A stretch of DNA of 64,000 nt from an uncultured Clostridia bacterium (GCA_947630845.1 CANRJB010000009.1:18090-82089), one strand, 5' to 3'; shown: positions 17,250 through 27,563, numbered from the stretch's first letter. A program made the numbers and translations. Notes: generated by a model not told the origin, from the letters alone.

Positions 17250-17278
17250 TTGACAAATGGTAAATTTTATTTTATAAT
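17250..17278 (+). promoter_or_regulatory. Promoter of the rnj operon
   Basis: Perfect TTGACA (17250-17255), 17-base spacer, perfect TATAAT (17273-17278). Confidence 0.88.
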
Positions 17279-17284
17279 GAATGT

Positions 17285-17494
17285 ATGTATCATCTTCCGG
17301 ATCATGAAGATGCAGAGCGACAGAAGAAGCCGGTGTTCCGGCTTCATTACTTAAAACAAAAACAGACTACAGCCATCGGAAACAAAGTCGGAACAAATGC
17401 CTTAGCTCCCATTTGTGCAGCATTTCTGCTTATTTCAAAAAAGAAGAAAATTTGTTCGGACTTATGGATCCCACAATAAAAAGGAGGTTCTCTA
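17285..17494 (+). promoter_or_regulatory. Long structured 5' leader of rnj
   Basis: About 210 bases between the predicted transcript start and the TTG start. It contains a GAAGCCGG/CCGGCTTC hairpin (17326-17345) without a T run, and a weaker ACAAATG/CATTTGT pairing near 17391-17415. No known riboswitch was recognised. RNase mRNAs are often autoregulated through their leaders, which is the suggestion here. Confidence 0.4.
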
Positions 17495-19330
17495 TTGAAT
17501 CATAACCAGACAAATCCACCCCGTAAAAGCCGCCCTGCCGCACAGACAGGGGGCAGAAAACGCTATGTCGTACAGCGTCCGAAAAAACAGCAGACTGCCA
17601 ATGCACCGCATCGTCCGCCGCATCAGGAGCCTGCACCGCAGAACAAAAACAGATCTGTCCGTGAACAGCGGCGCACTCCTGTCAGGATCATTCCGCTCGG
17701 CGGACTGAATGAGATCGGCAAGAATATGACTGTGTTTGAATGCAGCAATGATATGTTCATCCTTGACTGCGGTCTTGCCTTTCCGGATGCGGAGATGCCG
17801 GGCGTGGACATCGTCATTCCGGACTTCACCTATGTGGAGCGCAATAAGGATAAGCTCCGGGGCATCGTTATCACCCACGGACATGAGGATCATATCGGCG
17901 GACTTGCCTATCTCCTGAAAAAGGTCAATGCCCCCGTCTACGGTTCAGGCATGACCATCGGACTCATCAAACACAAGCTTGAAGAACAGGGACTTCTCAA
18001 CAAAGTTGCTCTCAATGTTGTGGAATCCCGGAAAACCGTGCGCATGGGCTGCATGGCAGTGGAGTTTATCAAGGTCAACCACTCCATCCCCGGTGCGATG
18101 GGTATGGCGATCCATACGCCTGCCGGCGTGTTGGTGCATACGGGCGACTTCAAGGTGGACTTCTCTCCGATCGACGGCGGTCCGATCGACCTTGCCCGGT
18201 TCGGTGAACTGGGAAGCAAGGGTGTGCTTGCGCTGATGGCGGATTCCACCAATGCCGAACGCCCCGGCTATACACAGTCCGAACGCAAAGTCGGAGATTC
18301 CTTTGAACGGCTTTTTGCCAAGGCAGGAAACCGCCGCATCATCATTGCAACATTCTCGTCCAACATCCACAGAGTACAGCAGATCATCAATATGGCTTCC
18401 AAGACCGGCAGAAAAGTCGCTGTCCTCGGACGGAGCATGATCAATGTCATCGCAACGGCTCTGGAGCTTGGGTATCTTGATGTGCCGAAGAATACCATCA
18501 TCGACATCGAAAACATGAATCAGTATCCGCCTGAACAGATGGTACTCATCACCACCGGCAGTCAGGGCGAACCCATGTCCGCACTTACCCGGATGGCAAT
18601 GCATGACCACAAGAAGGTCAACATCACGCCACTTGATTTTATCATCATTTCGGCTACTCCCATCCCCGGTAATGAAAAGCATGTGACGAAGGTCGTCAAT
18701 GAGCTGCTCAAATCCGGTGCGGAGGTCATCTATGAGAGCATGTATGAGGTGCATGTCTCCGGACATGCATGTCAGGAAGAGCTGAAACTCATGCTTGCCC
18801 TTACACGCCCGAAGTATTTCATCCCCGTACACGGCGAATACAAGCATCTCGTCAAGAACCGGGGACTTGCCATTGAAATGGGCATCCCGAAGGCGAATAT
18901 TTTGCTTGCCTCCATCGGCAATGTCATTGAGACAGACGGCACAAAGCTTGATGTCGTTGCGCAGGCACCGTCCGGCAGAGTGCTGGTGGATGGGCTTGGC
19001 GTGGGCGATGTAGGGTCGATCGTGCTGCGTGACAGAAAACATCTGTCCGAGGACGGGCTTATCATTGTCGTGGTCGGCATCAATAAGGCATCCGGCGATG
19101 TGGTCGCAGGACCGGATATTATTTCGAGAGGCTTCTGCTATGTCCGTGAGGCAGAGGAGCTGATCGTACAGGCAAAGCAGCTGATGAGCCATGCCCTTTC
19201 GGAATGCTCTGTCTATGAGCTGAAGGAATGGACGTCCCTGAAGGGAAAACTCCGGGATACGCTGTCGGATTTCATCTTTGAGAAAACCAAGCGCAGCCCG
19301 ATGATCCTGCCGATCATCATGGAGGTATGA
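17495..19330 (+). CDS. rnj: Ribonuclease J
   Basis: Metallo-beta-lactamase/beta-CASP endo- and 5'-exoribonuclease of RNA decay and rRNA maturation. The predicted 611 residues include a basic, proline/glutamine-rich N-terminal extension of about 60 residues before the conserved core starts at VRIIPLGGLNEIGKNM. The zinc motif THGHEDHIGG is at about 126-135, HTGDFKVD and DSTNAERPG follow, and the beta-CASP region has TGSQGEPMSALTRMA and HVSGHA. The start is TTG, seven bases after AAAAAGGAGG. First gene of the run leading to gdpP, with 32 bases between them. The extension may mediate partner or RNA binding. Confidence 0.96.
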   Translation: MNHNQTNPPRKSRPAAQTGGRKRYVVQRPKKQQTANAPHRPPHQEPAPQNKNRSVREQRRTPVRIIPLGGLNEIGKNMTVFECSNDMFILDCGLAFPDAEMPGVDIVIPDFTYVERNKDKLRGIVITHGHEDHIGGLAYLLKKVNAPVYGSGMTIGLIKHKLEEQGLLNKVALNVVESRKTVRMGCMAVEFIKVNHSIPGAMGMAIHTPAGVLVHTGDFKVDFSPIDGGPIDLARFGELGSKGVLALMADSTNAERPGYTQSERKVGDSFERLFAKAGNRRIIIATFSSNIHRVQQIINMASKTGRKVAVLGRSMINVIATALELGYLDVPKNTIIDIENMNQYPPEQMVLITTGSQGEPMSALTRMAMHDHKKVNITPLDFIIISATPIPGNEKHVTKVVNELLKSGAEVIYESMYEVHVSGHACQEELKLMLALTRPKYFIPVHGEYKHLVKNRGLAIEMGIPKANILLASIGNVIETDGTKLDVVAQAPSGRVLVDGLGVGDVGSIVLRDRKHLSEDGLIIVVVGINKASGDVVAGPDIISRGFCYVREAEELIVQAKQLMSHALSECSVYELKEWTSLKGKLRDTLSDFIFEKTKRSPMILPIIMEV

Positions 19331-19362
19331 CCTGAGGAAAACTGCGGAAGGAAGGTGACGGG

Positions 19363-21306
19363 GTGAAACCAAAACTGCATATTGTGATCTGGATCCTTAC
19401 GGTTCTGATGCTTGCAGCAGCGATCCTGCCGTCAGCCGTCCTGTTCTGGCGAGGCGATCCGTTCGGGTTCGTCTACTGCATCCCGGAGGCACTGATCGCC
19501 ATTGTGTCGGCGATCATGCTGCTGTATGCAAGGAGCAACCAGATCCGCTTTGTGGCAAAACTGGACGAGGACTGTGCCCATACGGAACGTTCTGCCATCC
19601 GGCATCTGCCGATGGGGTTCTGTGTCCTGAATGACATGGGCATTGTGGTGCAGTGCAATGAGCATTTCCGTTCGGAGATCATGGAAGGTGCGGATATGTT
19701 CGGCAGGAATCTCTATGACCTGATCCTGTTCAATCCCACCGCAGCCGAGCAGGAAGTGAGCTGGCAGCAGCACACTTACCGTGTCCATGCTCTGCCCTAT
19801 GAAGAAGGGGAAAACAAGCTTGCAGCATTTCTCTGGACGGATGTGACCGAACAGGAGAATTTGCGGCAGGAGTATGAAAACACCCGTCCCTGCGTGATGC
19901 TGATCGTTGTGGACAATTATGAGGATCTCATCCAGACCGCCAAGGAAAGCGAACGTTTGCAGGCAGGCGTTGCCATCGAAAAGCTCATGGAGGACTTCAT
20001 CTCCCAGACAAACGGTATTCTGCGGCGGCTCAAAAATGACAGGTTCATTGCTGTCATCGAGGAACAATATGTGCAGCAGCTCATCGCCGGAAAGTTCAAG
20101 CTCCTTGACGATGCACGGAACATCCATGTCAACGAGCGCAACTGTGTGACATTTTCCATTGGCGTGGGGCATGGGGCTGCAAGCTTGCAGGAGAGCGATG
20201 CCTATGCGGCGCAGTCGCTGGACATGGCACTCGGCAGAGGCGGCGATCAGGCTGCCGTCAAGACTGAAAACGGCTTCCGGTTCTTCGGCGGTGTCTCGAA
20301 GGGCATCGAAAAGAAATCCCGTGCCAAGACCCGTATTGTTGCCGGAGCGATTCAGGAGCTGATACAGGACAGCCGTCAGGTCTATCTTATGGGGCACAGG
20401 TTCGGCGATCTTGATTCCGTGGGCGGATGCTGCGGACTTGCCGGAGCGATCCGTATGATGGACGTGCCGGTGTATGTCGTGGTCGATCCGCAGAAGAATC
20501 TGTCAGGACAGCTCATTGACCTTGTGGATTTTGAGGTCGGGTCGGATCTGTTCCTGACACCGGAGGAGGCACTTGACTCCCTCACCAATGACACCCTCCT
20601 GATCATCGTGGATACCCACAACAAGGATATCCTCGAAAGCATGGAGCTGTATAAGGCAGCAAAGCGTCTGGTCGTGATCGACCATCATCGGAAAACCGTT
20701 AATTTTGTCGATAATGCCGTGGTGTTCCACCATGAACCATATGCTTCTTCTGCCTGTGAGATGATCACAGAGCTGATTCAGTATTTTAAGCTGAATGAAA
20801 CAGTGGATTCGGTCTATGCGGACTGTCTGCTTGCCGGCATCACGCTTGATACCAAGAATTTTGTGATGCGCACGGGCGTGCGGACATTTGAGGCAGCGGC
20901 ATATCTGCGGAAGATCGGGGCAGATACCGTCAGGGTGAAAAACCTCTTTTCCGGCACGATCGAAGCCTACCGCAGCAGGACGGATATTGTCGGTTCTGCG
21001 GAGTTTCATGGCTGCCATGCTGTTGCCGTCGTGCCGCCGGACACACCGGATATCCGTCTGGTCGCTCCGCAGGCAGCGGATGAGCTGCTGAGTATCTCCG
21101 GCATTTCGGCAGCGTACGTCATTTACAGCGTGAATAAGGTCGTGAACATATCTGCACGTTCCTTCGGCACGGTCAATGTACAGGTCATCATGGAACAGCT
21201 CGGCGGCGGCGGACACCAGTCCATGGCTGCCACCCAGATACCGAACAGCACGGTGATCGAAGCAAAGAACAGATTGCTGAATGTGCTGTCGGAATTGTCA
21301 ACATAA
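19363..21306 (+). CDS. gdpP: Cyclic-di-AMP phosphodiesterase GdpP
   Basis: Hydrolyses c-di-AMP, controlling potassium and cell-wall homeostasis. Predicted 647 residues: two transmembrane segments (about 7-25 and 36-55), a PAS-like domain (about 75-165), a degenerate GGDEF domain ([18 protein letters not shown] at about 288-299) and a DHH/DHHA1 phosphodiesterase ([27 protein letters not shown] at about 439, GGGGHQS at about 614). All catalytic motifs are present. GTG start after AAGGAAGGTGA. The gdpP-rplI-dnaB order is widely conserved in Firmicutes. Confidence 0.96.
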   Translation: MKPKLHIVIWILTVLMLAAAILPSAVLFWRGDPFGFVYCIPEALIAIVSAIMLLYARSNQIRFVAKLDEDCAHTERSAIRHLPMGFCVLNDMGIVVQCNEHFRSEIMEGADMFGRNLYDLILFNPTAAEQEVSWQQHTYRVHALPYEEGENKLAAFLWTDVTEQENLRQEYENTRPCVMLIVVDNYEDLIQTAKESERLQAGVAIEKLMEDFISQTNGILRRLKNDRFIAVIEEQYVQQLIAGKFKLLDDARNIHVNERNCVTFSIGVGHGAASLQESDAYAAQSLDMALGRGGDQAAVKTENGFRFFGGVSKGIEKKSRAKTRIVAGAIQELIQDSRQVYLMGHRFGDLDSVGGCCGLAGAIRMMDVPVYVVVDPQKNLSGQLIDLVDFEVGSDLFLTPEEALDSLTNDTLLIIVDTHNKDILESMELYKAAKRLVVIDHHRKTVNFVDNAVVFHHEPYASSACEMITELIQYFKLNETVDSVYADCLLAGITLDTKNFVMRTGVRTFEAAAYLRKIGADTVRVKNLFSGTIEAYRSRTDIVGSAEFHGCHAVAVVPPDTPDIRLVAPQAADELLSISGISAAYVIYSVNKVVNISARSFGTVNVQVIMEQLGGGGHQSMAATQIPNSTVIEAKNRLLNVLSELST

Positions 21307-21308
21307 GA

Positions 21309-21343
21309 CCCTGATGATCTGGCAGATAGCAGATCCATCAGGG
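21309..21343. repeat. Dispersed palindromic repeat, family A, copy 2
   Basis: CCCTGATGATCTG and CAGATCCATCAGGG inverted arms, immediately after the gdpP stop and before the rplI ribosome site. Confidence 0.7.
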
Positions 21344-21370
21344 AACGGTACAAGGAAAGGAGAAACCGGG

Positions 21371-21817
21371 ATGAAAGTCATTTTTACACAGGATGTCAAG
21401 GGCTCCGGCAAAAAGGGAGAAATGAAGGAAGTCTCCGATGGCTACGCTCGCAACATGCTCCTGAAAAAGGGGCTTGCTGTTGAGGCAACACCGGAGAATA
21501 TCAACCATCTCAAGGGACAGCAGGCATCCGCACAGCATAAGATCGACACCGAGAAGGCAGCTGCACAGGCTGCCAGAGAAAAGCTTGACGGCAAGACTGT
21601 CACCATCAAAGCCAAAGCTGGTACGGGCGGCAGACTGTTCGGTTCTGTCACTTCCGGTCAGGTCGCACAGGCGATCAGTGAACAGTATGACTGCCCGATC
21701 GACAAAAAGAAGATCACACTCAAATCGGAAATCAAGGCATTCGGTACTTTTTCCGCAGAGCTGCGGCTCTATACGGGCATCGCAGCTACGGTTACGGTAG
21801 AGGTCACTGAAGCCTGA
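21371..21817 (+). CDS. rplI: 50S ribosomal protein L9 (bL9)
   Basis: Predicted 148 residues binding 23S rRNA at the base of the L1 stalk. The N-terminal domain shows [17 protein letters not shown] and the L9 signature [17 protein letters not shown], followed by the long connecting helix and the C-terminal domain ([23 protein letters not shown]). The ATG at 21371 follows GGAAAGGAG. It is separated from gdpP by a palindromic repeat and from dnaB by a hairpin. Confidence 0.97.
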   Translation: MKVIFTQDVKGSGKKGEMKEVSDGYARNMLLKKGLAVEATPENINHLKGQQASAQHKIDTEKAAAQAAREKLDGKTVTIKAKAGTGGRLFGSVTSGQVAQAISEQYDCPIDKKKITLKSEIKAFGTFSAELRLYTGIAATVTVEVTEA

Positions 21818-21829
21818 ACATATTGTGTC

Positions 21830-21855
21830 AAAAGCAGTCCGACGGGCTGTTTTTG
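21830..21855 (+). terminator. Hairpin after rplI
   Basis: AAAAGCAGTCC and GGGCTGTTTTT pair with two wobbles, and T residues close the stem. Probably a partial terminator between rplI and dnaB. Confidence 0.6.
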
Positions 21856-21950
21856 GCATGTCTGTACTGTCCCTCTCCATGCCGTCGGCATGAACCTTAC
21901 AGTGTCTGCTGTACGGGAGGTATCACAGTTTTTCTGAACGGAGGTTTGTC

Positions 21951-23297
21951 ATGCCAGAGCTAAATGCCAGTGATATGCCTTACAGTCTTGAAACCGAACA
22001 GGCTGTGCTTGGTGCTATCCTTATCGATCCGGAGGTACTCAGTACGGTGCTTGAACAGGTCAAGCCGGAATGCTTCTACATTGAACAGCACAGAAATCTG
22101 TTCGTCATCATGGTGCAGATGTTCACAAGCGGTGAAAAAGCCGATGTGGTGACTGTCCTTGATGAAGCACTTTCCATGCATATCTTTGAAACGGCACAGG
22201 AAGGCAGAAATTACCTTGCCAACCTTGTCAATACCGTGCCGGCAGTTTCAGGCATCAGTAAATACTGCCAGATCATCGTCAACAAATATTACATCCGTTC
22301 TCTTGCAGAGACGGCAAAGAGTATCCTGACCGATATCCAGAGCGGTGAGTCCGATGCACAGCTTCTGCTCGATGCCGCAGAGCAGCGCATCTATGACATC
22401 CGGCAGGGGCGTGATGTGACGGGACTGGTTCCGCTGCGTGAAGCGGTTTCGGACACCTATGTCCATGTCGGACAGCTTGCATCGCCGGACAGGGAGAAAT
22501 ACCTTGGCATCCGCTCCGGATTTTCCTATCTGGACTCCATGATCTCCGGACTGAACCGCTCCGATCTCATTCTGATCGCAGCAAGACCTGCAATGGGAAA
22601 GACAGCCTTTGCCTTGAATATTGCACAGAATGTTGCAAAAAATAATGCGGACAAGGCAGTGTGTATCTTCTCGCTGGAGATGCCACGGGAGCAGCTTGCC
22701 TCCCGTCTGCTGTCATCGGCATCACAGGTGGATTCCTTCAAGCTGCGCAACGGCAGACTAAACGGCGATGAATGGGTGCGGCTTGCCGCAGGGGCATGCT
22801 ACCTCAGCGATCTGCCGATCTATATTGATGACACAGCAAGCATCACCGTGCAGCAGATCAAAGCAAAGCTGCGCCGGATGAAGAATCTCGGACTGGTCGT
22901 CATTGACTATCTCGGTCTTATCCAGACCACCCTGCGCACGGAAAACCGGGTGCAGATCGTCGGCGAGATCACAAGACAGCTCAAGATCATGGCAAAAGAA
23001 CTTGATGTGCCGGTCATCCTGCTGTCGCAGCTCAGCCGTGGACCGGAGAGCCGGACGGATAAGCGTCCGATGCTTTCGGATCTGCGTGATTCCGGTTCGA
23101 TCGAGCAGGATGCGGACATTGTCATGTTCCTCTATCGGGATGCCTACTACAACAAGGACTCCCAGCAGCAGAATGTGGCAGAATGCATCGTGGCGAAAAA
23201 CCGGCATGGTGAGACAGGCACGATCAAGCTCATCTGGGATGGGCAGTATACACGTTTCACCACGATGGAGACTTCTGATGCAGTACCTGCACCGTGA
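21951..23297 (+). CDS. dnaB: Replicative DNA helicase
   Basis: Hexameric helicase that unwinds DNA at the fork. Predicted 448 residues: N-terminal primase-interaction domain (ETEQAVLGAILIDPEVL), linker, and RecA-like C-terminal domain with ARPAMGKTAFALN (about 208-220), SLEMPREQLASRLLS, LVVIDYLGLI (Walker B) and LSQLSRGPESR. The ATG follows CGGAGG. The gene overlaps tilS by 20 bases. Confidence 0.97.
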   Translation: MPELNASDMPYSLETEQAVLGAILIDPEVLSTVLEQVKPECFYIEQHRNLFVIMVQMFTSGEKADVVTVLDEALSMHIFETAQEGRNYLANLVNTVPAVSGISKYCQIIVNKYYIRSLAETAKSILTDIQSGESDAQLLLDAAEQRIYDIRQGRDVTGLVPLREAVSDTYVHVGQLASPDREKYLGIRSGFSYLDSMISGLNRSDLILIAARPAMGKTAFALNIAQNVAKNNADKAVCIFSLEMPREQLASRLLSSASQVDSFKLRNGRLNGDEWVRLAAGACYLSDLPIYIDDTASITVQQIKAKLRRMKNLGLVVIDYLGLIQTTLRTENRVQIVGEITRQLKIMAKELDVPVILLSQLSRGPESRTDKRPMLSDLRDSGSIEQDADIVMFLYRDAYYNKDSQQQNVAECIVAKNRHGETGTIKLIWDGQYTRFTTMETSDAVPAP

Positions 23298-24621
23298 CCC
23301 CATACAGGCAGTCAGGACGTTCCTGATGCAGGAGCGCATCCGGGATACTGTCATCACAGCAGCACTTTCGGGTGGGGCAGACAGCGTATGCCTGCTGTAC
23401 TGTCTGCTTGCGCTGCGTGAGGAATGCGGTCTGACGATCAGGGCACTTCATGTACAGCATGGACTGCGTGGGGAGGAGAGCATACGGGATGAGCAATTCT
23501 GCCGGAAACTTGCGGCGGAGTGGCATGTGGAGCTGACGGTCGTTCCGGTGGATGTGGCAGGATACCGCAGGGAGCATGGCGGTTCGGTCGAGGAGGCAGC
23601 AAGAGTATGCCGGTACAAGGCATTTTCGGAATGTGCGGATGGCTTTGTTGCGACGGCACATACGGCATCGGATAATTTTGAGACGATGCTGTTCCGGCTT
23701 ACAAGGGGTTCGGGTCTGAAAGGTCTTGGCGGCATCCCTCCTGTGCGTGACCGTTACCTGCGTCCGCTCCTTACCGTCACACGGGGGGAGATCGAACAGT
23801 TTCTTCTCGGAAAGGAAATTCCCTGCGTGACCGATTCCACCAACTTTTCGCCGGAATACACACGCAGCTATCTGCGGCAATATGTTGTCCCCATGCTTCG
23901 GGATGTCAATCCTGCCCTTGACAGGACGGCTTGTGAAACGGCTGCACTGCTCCGGGATGAAGAGGATTATCTTGCAGCACAGGCAGATGCGGCATATGAA
24001 CAGGCAAGGCAGCCGGACGGTTCGCTCCGGGGTCTGACTTTGCTGCATCCGGCATTACAGCGGCGGTGTGTGCGGCGGTTCTTGCAGGAACAGGGGCTTC
24101 CGGACGGCTTTACACAGGTGGCAGCGATCCTTTCCCTGATGCAGAAGGGCGGCAGAACAGAGCTGAACGGCATCTGGATCTGTTTCAGCAGGGGACATCT
24201 GTTTGCGGAACGGCAGATAAATGCAGTGGAGACTGTGCTGAAAATCGGGGAAAACAGTATTTTTCCGGGGCATTTCGTCAGGGCAGAGCTGATTTTGCGC
24301 TCGGATGCAGAGAAATTTTCAAATGTTCACAAAAAGTTTACAGATTCTGTCCTCGATTATGATACAATAAAAGGGTATGCTGTATTGCATGCACGGAAGC
24401 CGGGACTGAAGATACGGACAGATGGACGGCAGCATCATGTCTCCGTCAAGAAATGGCTGAATGATTCCTGCTTACCGGCAAGGCGGCAGACACTTCATTT
24501 CCTTTCGGATGCACAGGGGCTGCTCTGGGTCGAAGGGCTTGGGACTGCAGCACATGCGGCTGTCACGGAACAGACACAGACAATGCTTCTGCTCCGGGTC
24601 TGTCACAATTTTAACACATGA
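23278..24621 (+). CDS. tilS: tRNA(Ile)-lysidine synthase
   Basis: ATP-dependent conversion of C34 of tRNA-Ile(CAU) to lysidine. Predicted 447 residues. The N-terminal PP-loop ATPase shows ALSGGADSVCLLY (about 29-41), LHVQHGLRGEES and ATAHTASDNFETMLFRLTRGSG; central TilS motifs (LRPLLTVTRGEIEQFL, DSTNF, YTRSYLRQYVVPML) and the small C-terminal domain follow. The ATG at 23278 lies six bases after GGAGA, inside the end of dnaB. The hpt gene often found between tilS and ftsH is absent. Confidence 0.94.
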   Translation: MQYLHRDPIQAVRTFLMQERIRDTVITAALSGGADSVCLLYCLLALREECGLTIRALHVQHGLRGEESIRDEQFCRKLAAEWHVELTVVPVDVAGYRREHGGSVEEAARVCRYKAFSECADGFVATAHTASDNFETMLFRLTRGSGLKGLGGIPPVRDRYLRPLLTVTRGEIEQFLLGKEIPCVTDSTNFSPEYTRSYLRQYVVPMLRDVNPALDRTACETAALLRDEEDYLAAQADAAYEQARQPDGSLRGLTLLHPALQRRCVRRFLQEQGLPDGFTQVAAILSLMQKGGRTELNGIWICFSRGHLFAERQINAVETVLKIGENSIFPGHFVRAELILRSDAEKFSNVHKKFTDSVLDYDTIKGYAVLHARKPGLKIRTDGRQHHVSVKKWLNDSCLPARRQTLHFLSDAQGLLWVEGLGTAAHAAVTEQTQTMLLLRVCHNFNT

Positions 24622-24730
24622 ATACCGCTGACACGTCACATCGGTACAGTATACTATAAACTGCGGTTATCCGTACAGAAGAGAAAAAGCGGTTTCTGCC
24701 GCAAGTAATACATGAAAAGGAGTGGATGAT

Positions 24731-26650
24731 TTGACACCAAGAAGAAACAGAGGAATCACTGCGTACCTGTTGGTTGCAGCGATCCTGATTTTCCTTGCAG
24801 CCTTCATGCTGCCCCGCCTTAACCAGAAAGAACCGGAGTACACGTATTCTGAGATCATGCAGCATTTTGATGATCTCGAAGTGACTGCCTATACGCTTGA
24901 CCTCGGTTCCGGTGAGCTGAAAATGAAGCTCAAGGGCGGCGAGGAGCTGGAATATGAAGTGCCCTACGTTGCCAAGTTTCTGGATGAAACGGAAAACTAC
25001 CGCCATGACTATAACAAGGCGAATCCCAAAGAGCCGCTCGATCAGGATTATTACAAGATCACAGATAATTCGTGGATCATCACTTATATCCCGACTCTTA
25101 TCATCCTTATCATGGGCATTGTGCTGTTTATCTTCATGATGAGACAGGCTGGCGGCGGAAGATATAACAATTTCGGCAGAGCCAATATCAAGGCACAGCC
25201 TTCCAACAAGAAGGCAAGCTTTGCAGATGTTGCCGGTGCGGAGGAAGAAAAATTCGAGATGGCTGAGGTCGTGGATTATCTCAGAAATCCCCGGAAATAT
25301 GCCGAGATCGGCGCACGTATCCCGAAGGGTGTGCTGCTGTTAGGTCCTCCCGGAACCGGTAAGACCCTGCTTGCAAGGGCGGTTGCAGGTGAAGCGGGTG
25401 TACCGTTCTATCCGATCTCCGGTTCGGATTTTGTGGAGATGTTCGTCGGCGTGGGTGCATCCCGTGTGCGTGACCTCTTTGAGACGGCAAAGCGCAATGC
25501 TCCTTCCATCATCTTCATTGACGAAATTGATGCGGTCGGCAGACACCGTGGCGCAGGTCTTGGCGGCGGTCATGACGAACGTGAGCAGACCCTGAACCAG
25601 TTGCTTGTGGAGATGGACGGCTTTGCAGGCAATGAGAGCGTCATTGTCATTGCAGCGACCAACCGGCGTGATATTCTTGATCCGGCTTTGCTGCGTCCGG
25701 GACGTTTCGACAGACAGATCGTTGTGGGGTATCCGGATATCAAGGGGCGTGAGGATATTCTGAAAGTCCACACCAGAAATAAGCCCCTTGCACCCGATGT
25801 CAATCTTGCGACGATCGCAAAGGGAACTGCCGGCTTTACCGGTGCTGACCTCGAAAACCTTGCCAACGAAGCAGCACTTCTTGCGGCAAGGGCTGACCGT
25901 AAGGCGATCACCAATGAGGATATTGAGGAAGCGACGATCAAGGTGGTGGCAGGTCCGGAGAAGAAATCACGTGTCAAGACAGAACGTGAGATCAAACTTA
26001 CTGCCTACCATGAAGCAGGTCATGCAGTCTGCACCTATTATTGTCCGCATCAGGATAAGGTGCATCAGGTGTCCATCATCCCGAGAGGTATGGCAGGTGG
26101 CTATACGCTGTCTTTGCCGGAGAATGACAAGTCCTATGTCAGCATGATGGAGATGCATGAAGAGATCATCGTGCTGCTTGGCGGACGTGTGGCAGAAAAG
26201 CTCATCATGGATGATATTTCCACCGGTGCTTCCAATGACCTCGAACGTGCCACTTCTACAGCACAGAAGATGATAAAGCGTTATGGCTTCAGTGACAAGC
26301 TTGGTCCGGTTGTCTATGGCAACTCCAATAATGAGCCTTTCCTTGGCAGGGATTTAGGCGGTACACCGGATTATTCCGATAAGGTAGCTGCTGAGATCGA
26401 TGCAGAGGTGCGCAATTTTGTAGAACAGGGCTATGAGAAGGCAGAGAAGATCCTGACCGAACACATGGATCAGCTCCATCAGGTGGCGCAGTATCTGATC
26501 AAGCATGAGAAAATTGATGCAGATGAATTTGAAGCACTCATGAAGGGAGAACTTGTGGAGACGGACACTGTGCCGGATGCTGCTCCGGCTGCGGATCTGC
26601 GTGAGGATACCGCTCCGGTGACCGAAACGCAGGACTTTACAGAAGAATAA
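24731..26650 (+). CDS. ftsH: ATP-dependent membrane zinc protease FtsH
   Basis: Hexameric AAA+ protease that degrades membrane and regulatory proteins. Predicted 639 residues: transmembrane segment at about 10-28, extracytoplasmic domain, second transmembrane segment at about 117-137, AAA domain with [13 protein letters not shown] (about 204), [14 protein letters not shown] and the second region of homology ([18 protein letters not shown]), then the zinc site HEAGH (about 426) and its third ligand in [12 protein letters not shown]. The TTG at 24731 is preferred since AAAAGGAG lies eight bases upstream; the in-frame GTG at 24722 overlaps that ribosome site. The C-terminal tail is acidic. Confidence 0.97.
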   Translation: MTPRRNRGITAYLLVAAILIFLAAFMLPRLNQKEPEYTYSEIMQHFDDLEVTAYTLDLGSGELKMKLKGGEELEYEVPYVAKFLDETENYRHDYNKANPKEPLDQDYYKITDNSWIITYIPTLIILIMGIVLFIFMMRQAGGGRYNNFGRANIKAQPSNKKASFADVAGAEEEKFEMAEVVDYLRNPRKYAEIGARIPKGVLLLGPPGTGKTLLARAVAGEAGVPFYPISGSDFVEMFVGVGASRVRDLFETAKRNAPSIIFIDEIDAVGRHRGAGLGGGHDEREQTLNQLLVEMDGFAGNESVIVIAATNRRDILDPALLRPGRFDRQIVVGYPDIKGREDILKVHTRNKPLAPDVNLATIAKGTAGFTGADLENLANEAALLAARADRKAITNEDIEEATIKVVAGPEKKSRVKTEREIKLTAYHEAGHAVCTYYCPHQDKVHQVSIIPRGMAGGYTLSLPENDKSYVSMMEMHEEIIVLLGGRVAEKLIMDDISTGASNDLERATSTAQKMIKRYGFSDKLGPVVYGNSNNEPFLGRDLGGTPDYSDKVAAEIDAEVRNFVEQGYEKAEKILTEHMDQLHQVAQYLIKHEKIDADEFEALMKGELVETDTVPDAAPAADLREDTAPVTETQDFTEE

Positions 26651-26656
26651 GGGGAG

Positions 26657-26697
26657 ATGCTCTGCCCATATGCCGGAAGGTGCATGGGGCAGAGCAT
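26657..26697 (+). terminator. Terminator of ftsH
   Basis: ATGCTCTGCCC and GGGCAGAGCAT form an 11-bp stem followed by a T-rich stretch. Confidence 0.8.
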
Positions 26698-26715
26698 TTG
26701 TTTGTGGTGAGCTGC

Positions 26716-26748
26716 AAAAAGAGCCTCTGCTGTGATGGCAGAGACTCT
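26716..26748 (-). terminator. Minus-strand terminator of an unassigned unit
   Basis: Minus strand AGAGTCTCTGC and GCAGAGGCTCT, then five T residues. It faces away from ftsH and implies minus-strand transcription from about 27.0 kb. Confidence 0.7.
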
Positions 26749-27040
26749 TCTATCGGAAAGCAGCGTCAGGTGCTTTCCGAATGCGAAAGCGGGCAAGTCT
26801 GCGGACACTCCCGGGGGCGTGTCACCCCCTTTCCGGCAAGCACGATCTTCTGCTGATGTTATTCTATGCAGAAATCCGGATTTTGCGCATGGAAATGTAT
26901 GGTCATACCGCTCTCTTTCATCCGATAGGCGAAGTCTGCCGGAATTGAGCTGCCGCAGGCAGTCACAGCAGAAGTTATCCCATCCGCCTGTTTCCATAGG
27001 GCAATAGAAAATGTGTGTGAATCATAAATTTTTTTTGAAT
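26749..27040 (-). other. Unassigned minus-strand unit (small gene or RNA)
   Basis: About 290 bases between the minus-strand terminator and the small membrane protein's promoter. One minus-strand frame is open from about 27025 to a TAA at 26859 and reads plausibly (pieces LWKQADGITSAVTACGSS, MTIHFHAQNPDFCIE), but has no well-placed start codon or ribosome site. A second frame starting at 26997 continues through the terminator and is unlikely to be real. Small hairpins (GGAAAGC/GCTTTCC; GGGGG/CCCCC) are present. It could be a non-coding RNA, a small protein or a gene remnant. Confidence 0.3.
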
Positions 27041-27057
27041 TTTTTTTGAATAAAGGG

Positions 27058-27086
27058 TTGCTTTTTCAATGGGAATGTGCTATACT
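27058..27086 (+). promoter_or_regulatory. Promoter of the small membrane protein gene
   Basis: TTGCTT (27058-27063), 17-base spacer, TATACT (27081-27086). Confidence 0.7.
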
Positions 27087-27108
27087 AACAATAAGGAGAT
27101 GATGTGCT

Positions 27109-27471
27109 ATGAGTTTAGGAATCGGAATTATGATCGCAGGCGGACTGGTTGCTGTGCTGGGTTTGCTGTTGCTGTTCAACCGCAGCGGTACTGGCATGCT
27201 GATACTTGGGATCGTGCTTGCTGCCGTAGGACTTGGAGGAGTTGGTGTCGGCTATACTATGGATCAGCAGAGGGAAGTCACTTATACTGTAGTGGAGATC
27301 ACCGATGTCAGCGTCAGAGACGATAACAAGCAGTATCGTGTCACCCTCAAATCCGAAAGCGGTACAGAAACATGGATCTATGTCAATGACAACCAGCTTA
27401 TGAATTTCCCGAAGGATTCGCAGATAACAATGCAGAAACGGGAACTGAAAACTTACAAGGAACAGCAATGA
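27109..27471 (+). CDS. Small membrane protein of unknown function
   Basis: Predicted 120 residues. Two glycine-rich hydrophobic segments (about 4-23 and 29-49) precede a soluble C-terminal domain of about 70 residues rich in beta-strand pattern (VTYTVVEITDVSV, YRVTLKSESG, TWIYVNDNQL). The ATG follows AAGGAGATG. It is monocistronic between its promoter and the terminator at 27564. The fold and role are not recognised. Confidence 0.75.
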   Translation: MSLGIGIMIAGGLVAVLGLLLLFNRSGTGMLILGIVLAAVGLGGVGVGYTMDQQREVTYTVVEITDVSVRDDNKQYRVTLKSESGTETWIYVNDNQLMNFPKDSQITMQKRELKTYKEQQ

Positions 27472-27497
27472 TCCGTCATGCAGCCTGTGCATCAGAC

Positions 27498-27537
27498 AAT
27501 CCCTGACAATCTGGCAGACATCAGATTGTCAGGGATT
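27498..27537. repeat. Dispersed palindromic repeat, family A, copy 3
   Basis: Perfect 16-bp inverted arms AATCCCTGACAATCTG and CAGATTGTCAGGGATT around an eight-base loop. The best-preserved copy. Confidence 0.8.
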
Positions 27538-27563
27538 TGTATGAAATCGTATCTTTTATGCTG

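Noticed and set aside
22903..23277. N-terminal extension of the tilS frame
   Set aside because: Lies in dnaB in another frame; the true TilS N-terminus and a ribosome site are at 23278.
26479..26997. Minus-strand 172-codon frame after ftsH
   Set aside because: It runs through a minus-strand terminator and into the antisense of ftsH; no ribosome site at its start.
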